A DNA stretch of 20,000 nucleotides from Epithemia pelagica (taxonomy: Eukaryota; Bacillariophyta; Bacillariophyceae; Surirellales; Surirellaceae). A program made the translations under genes and the position numbers. The notes under the pieces were generated by a model that saw nothing but the letters and a program-made list of their open reading frames with translations, was not told where the DNA came from and did not search any database. Below, piece by piece: positions 17,040 through 20,000 of this stretch (position 1 is its first letter; the number at the start of each line of letters is the position of its first letter). The stretch lies in contig OX337241.1 of the NCBI GenBank assembly GCA_946965045.2, positions 1,869,244-1,889,243 on the forward strand, read 5' to 3'.

Positions 17040-17445
17040 CTGCCTGGTCTGTTCTTGACTGGGTTGTAGCGGCGGCGGGGCATACTTTCAGGCTTTCAGG
17101 AGCCACAACAGCGATCCGATCCTATGATCGCTGTTTCACAGCCGGGAAGGGGCAAAGAAAATCGATCTTGCTTGAAATAATCTGCATTCTTTGAACAATT
17201 CCCGTACTACATAAATTCATCTCGAAGCGACGAGTCACGATATTTGTCTCTTCCCCCATTCTCGTCCTTGCTTTGGTCTTCTTTTCTTGGTCTGCGTTTT
17301 ACTGGAAAGTGAAAAGTAGAGCTTTTGAAGCGATTTCGGTGGATGAGACAATCACACTACGGTCACGGGCTTTCGATGTGACAAAAACTGCGTTAGATTT
17401 CCTTGTCCAACACTAATCCATCTTGTAGAAGAAAGTAATTGGTGG
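17040..17445 (+). repeat. Interspersed repeat R, copy 3
   Basis: This copy matches copies 1 and 2 from TGTTCTTGACTGGG onward. It keeps the hydrophobic frame IFVSSPILVLALVFFSWSAF, then YWKVKSRAF and ISVDETITLRSR, ending at a TAA near 17414. Conservation of the amino-acid sequence with copy 1 despite base changes suggests the segment was once coding. The left part has an expanded CGGCGG stretch. Confidence 0.6.
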
Positions 17446-17784
17446 AGTATTTTGACAGAGTTGGTCGATAAGCAGTCGCGTCTGATGTATTGTGTTTGGT
17501 ACTGTTTGGTCCAAGTTCTGAAGTTCTACAGACATCCATATTGAAAGTTGGACTGGTTCCGTAGTCCTCGTTTCAGCAGGAAGCAACTGCCTCCTCCACC
17601 ATTTCCGTCATACCAATGGCATTTCAACAATCGTCCGACAATCACAGCGCTTTTCTCATAGTATTCCCCGTCAACACGTTCCCACAGAGATCATAAATTT
17701 CTGGTGCCGCTGAATCAAACACCCACAATCTTGCTGCACAGATCGCATTACAACCATGGTTTTGTTTGACAGAACCGAACACAG
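17446..17784. other. Unassigned spacer between repeat copies 3 and 4
   Basis: No open frame of note and no recognisable motif. A faint match to the tandem unit (GGTGGAGTATTTTGACAGAG) is at its left end. Confidence 0.25.
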
Positions 17785-18505
17785 ATGTATGATTTGGGTG
17801 ATGCTAAAAAGAGATTTTGGTCGCCAACAGTGACAGAGACAAACCATTCATGGAGTAAGGGTCGTCGCCATTATTTGCCCTCCGAAGTCTTGTCGATCTG
17901 CTCGCCCCAACGTATCCTTACAATGATTTGCAAAGAGCCTAACGTGCATGACGATGACACTCCCGGTTACCAGGAAGACTACCAGTTCCACCTTGCCTGC
18001 CTGCCATTCATGTCATCGTAGCAAACATTCGTCTCCAAATCATGCTGGTCGGCATGTTCAAGTGTGTTTTCTACTTCGATCTTTTTCAGCCTCTTATTTT
18101 CTTGACAGAAACGGGCAAGAGATATGCGATCTTGCAGCAAAGAAGCTGCATTCTCCGAACCCTTCTCGTTCTACATACACTCATTAATTAGCAAAGAGTC
18201 ACGTTATTCGTCTCGTCACCATTCTCGTCCATGCGCCTGTCTTTTTCTTGGTCTGTGCTTGGCTGGAAACTGAAACGTAGAGCTTTAGGGTCGATGTCGG
18301 TGGATGCGTCAATCACACTACGACCAGAAAGGGGCAAGAGCGAAGCGATCATGCTGGAAAGCAGCTGCATCGTTACAGAGCACTGGAGAAAACAAATGTT
18401 GCTCCATTGACGAAAACTGCGTAGGTTTTGTTGTCCAACATTAGTTATTCTTGTAGAAGAGGACGATGGATATCGGTCATGGCCTTATCATCCGCCTGGA
18501 CGGTG
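17785..18505 (+). repeat. Interspersed repeat R, copy 4 (long form)
   Basis: It begins with an open frame MYDLGDAKKRFWSPTVTETN, then HSWSKGRRHYLPSEVLSICS, to a TAG at about 18019. It is colinear with copy 2. Further on, in the frame of the membrane segment, it reads LFVSSPFSSMRLSFSWSVLG, then WKLKRRALGSMSVDASITLR, which is less hydrophobic. That frame stays open to about 18408. This copy is the best preserved of the long forms but still needs frame changes between its parts. Confidence 0.6.
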
Positions 18506-19402
18506 TTTGAATATCGTCTTTGTACCTTGAGAAGGTAACGGGTCAACAAGAGACGACTTGATAGACTGAAAAAACCAAGAAGACGACAGCAATCACAACA
18601 GATGAATTCTTGACACTGACACTTGCACTGAATGTGTTCCACACGATGGTTTGTCACTCCGCCAATCTTGGAGTATTAGCATAGAGGTGTAATTCTTGAG
18701 TAGCAGCGGGCCCAAACGAGGTAAGTTTCGGACATGACAGGCGAAAGGGCGAAAGGACATGACGGGGTGATAGAGGCATTGATTTCTTGTTGTCCGCCAA
18801 ACTTTATCTCATTCTTTTGGTCGCTCCAGGTATCATGGACGACGCTTGAGTTCGGTCAAAGCAGCACCAGCTGTTCCATCTTCATTCTTTTGTTGGATTC
18901 GGACGGCACATGATTTCGACCACCACGTCATCGACTGAGTCGAGGGCGAAGAAAGTGACCAGCGCAGCGCAGAGCGCAGTGGTGTTGGATTTGGATGGTT
19001 TGCATTTGTTGGCATAATTTCCGTCGTGGTTACATGCTGTCCATCGTCCTTGTTATTTCTTGCCAGTCCAGCACGGCCCTGTCTTCTCTGAGTTTTGATT
19101 GGAATGGTTGAGTCACCATGTACTGACTGCTGATGATGAGGAGCAAAGTGGGATAGTGGTTACCGTCGAGCAGCGTTACTTAGTCGTCCAAAAGAGGTGA
19201 GGGGACAAGTACATGATTTTGTTGTGTTGATTTATACCGTTACGATGACTGGATGTTTCTGATGACTCTGTGATGACGGTACAAGTCGTTTCTTGTGTTC
19301 ATTCATTGACTATGATGATCTTGGCGTGTAAGCATGGAGCAGGCGGATTTGGGATGATGATGATGCCATGGCCATGGAGGATGAGGTGTGTGTGTGTTGC
19401 AG
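18506..19402. other. Unassigned region
   Basis: No recognisable gene. A strong donor-like site, GAG|GTAAGTTT, is at 18721. A 60-codon minus-strand frame (19015-18833, MPTNANHPNPTPLRSALRWS...) has no domain. Simple repeats occur near 19355-19367 (GATGAT) and 19385-19398 (GTGTGT). Confidence 0.25.
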
Positions 19403-19417
19403 GCTCATCTTCCTCAC

Positions 19418-19718
19418 ATGCCTGCGCGCAAACATGTAAGTATTTGTATTTTGGACGCGCGGATAGTTCGTGTGGAAAGCCTGTTGGCAAATGAACGTGG
19501 TATTAACCTTTTGGGATGACCGGCCTGGCTCACTACTCTGAATTTTTGTATGACAGGGAATGCGCTGGGGGAATATGGACACGGGTCCATGGGGAGTGGA
19601 GGGAGAATTTGCATCCAAGAACTCAACAGGGTGGAACCGTGAATCACATTGTGCAGCCAAAGTGTCGGAGGGAATTCTTGCTCCGGATAGCACAAAAGAA
19701 ACGGGTCTGGCACCTTAA
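19418..19718 (+). CDS. Candidate small two-exon gene (59 aa), unknown function
   Basis: A consensus donor CAT|GTAAGTAT at 19436 and an acceptor TTTTTGTATGACAG ending at 19556 define a 121-bp intron, a usual size for diatoms. Removing it joins ATG 19418 (MPARKH) in frame to GMRWGNMDTGPWGVEGEFAS and on to TAA 19716-19718. A further acceptor-like TGTGTGTTGCAG ends at 19402, so the real gene may have an upstream exon and a different start or frame. A second exon-2 frame (NALGEYGHGSMGS...) is open to about 19643. No domain is recognised, and a frame of this length could arise by chance. The splice signals are the main support. Confidence 0.25.
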
Positions 19719-20000
19719 AGAAGGAGGCCAACTCAGGGAGACCTGTTGCTTTCGCGTCCTACGAAGACACAGAAGGTCCATCTGTTCAGTGAGACAGTCT
19801 GTCGCTACGACAAGTGTCCACGGGACGGTGATACCTGTTCATATGAACAACTAGGGTAGTTGCTTGTTGGCTCTAGTGGTAGCTAGAGCTGACTATGGGT
19901 ATTGGTTGATTTGATTTGCTGCGGTTTCCGTAGTAGGTCTGGGTACACGACGCTGTAACAACATGTGGAGTAACTGTGCAAGTTTTGGTCTTGTGTGGTG
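19719..20000. other. Unassigned 3' end of the window
   Basis: Nothing recognisable. A 112-codon + frame (19516-19854) and a minus-strand frame (19731-19414) cover part of it. Both are compositionally unremarkable and overlap each other, so neither is called. Confidence 0.25.

Noticed and set aside
19516-19854. 112-codon + ORF and opposing minus-strand ORFs near the window end
   Set aside because: They overlap each other in opposite senses, have no domain, and conflict with better splice signals in the same stretch.

Overview
The window looks like a eukaryotic nuclear genome, most probably a (pennate) diatom. This is an inference. It rests on a Ty1/copia polyprotein with the diatom-type integrase and RT wording as I know it, on degenerate PPR-like genes, on short introns signalled by GTAAGT donors, and on a low density of intact genes. 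No rRNA, tRNA gene or CRISPR array was seen. Outside the retrotransposon I found no gene I would call intact with confidence.

Layout. 1-1159 holds nothing recognisable apart from candidate splice donors. 1160-1671 (+) is a broken gene for a TypA/BipA-type translational GTPase that begins with a mitochondrial-type presequence. It is truncated and abuts, on the opposite strand, an unrecognised open frame. That frame is split by the dominant feature, a complete Ty1/copia-type LTR retrotransposon at 1994-10377 on the minus strand (8384 bp). The element has 783-bp LTRs differing at one base, TG...CA ends and a 5-bp target duplication TTTCA. In element orientation it carries: 5' LTR, a primer-binding site resembling the anticodon arm of tRNA-Asn, an extra 259-aa ORF, a repeat-rich 320-bp spacer, a 1054-aa Gag-protease-integrase frame, one in-frame TGA, the reverse transcriptase-RNase H frame, a polypurine tract and the 3' LTR. 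The pol stop codon lies inside the 3' LTR.

10.6-18.5 kb is a field of duplicated, frameshifted gene debris. It contains two copies of the same broken PPR-like gene (11128-13113 and 14366-15725) that share frameshifts, and a protein-kinase catalytic-loop fragment (13262-13500). It also contains four diverged copies of a repeat that in three cases keeps a reading frame related to a membrane-anchor segment, and a 123-bp (41-codon) tandem duplication. 18.5-20 kb is mostly unassigned; one small spliced ORF with good splice signals is proposed near 19.4-19.7 kb.

How it fits together: the retrotransposon looks very young and nearly complete, but a nonsense codon separates integrase from reverse transcriptase. 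Either the copy is dead and mobilised in trans, or that stop is recoded. Its second ORF, unusual primer site and hairpin-rich LTR are the most interesting parts of the window. The rest looks like a pseudogene-rich, repeat-tolerant region in which the insertion disrupted an already damaged host frame.
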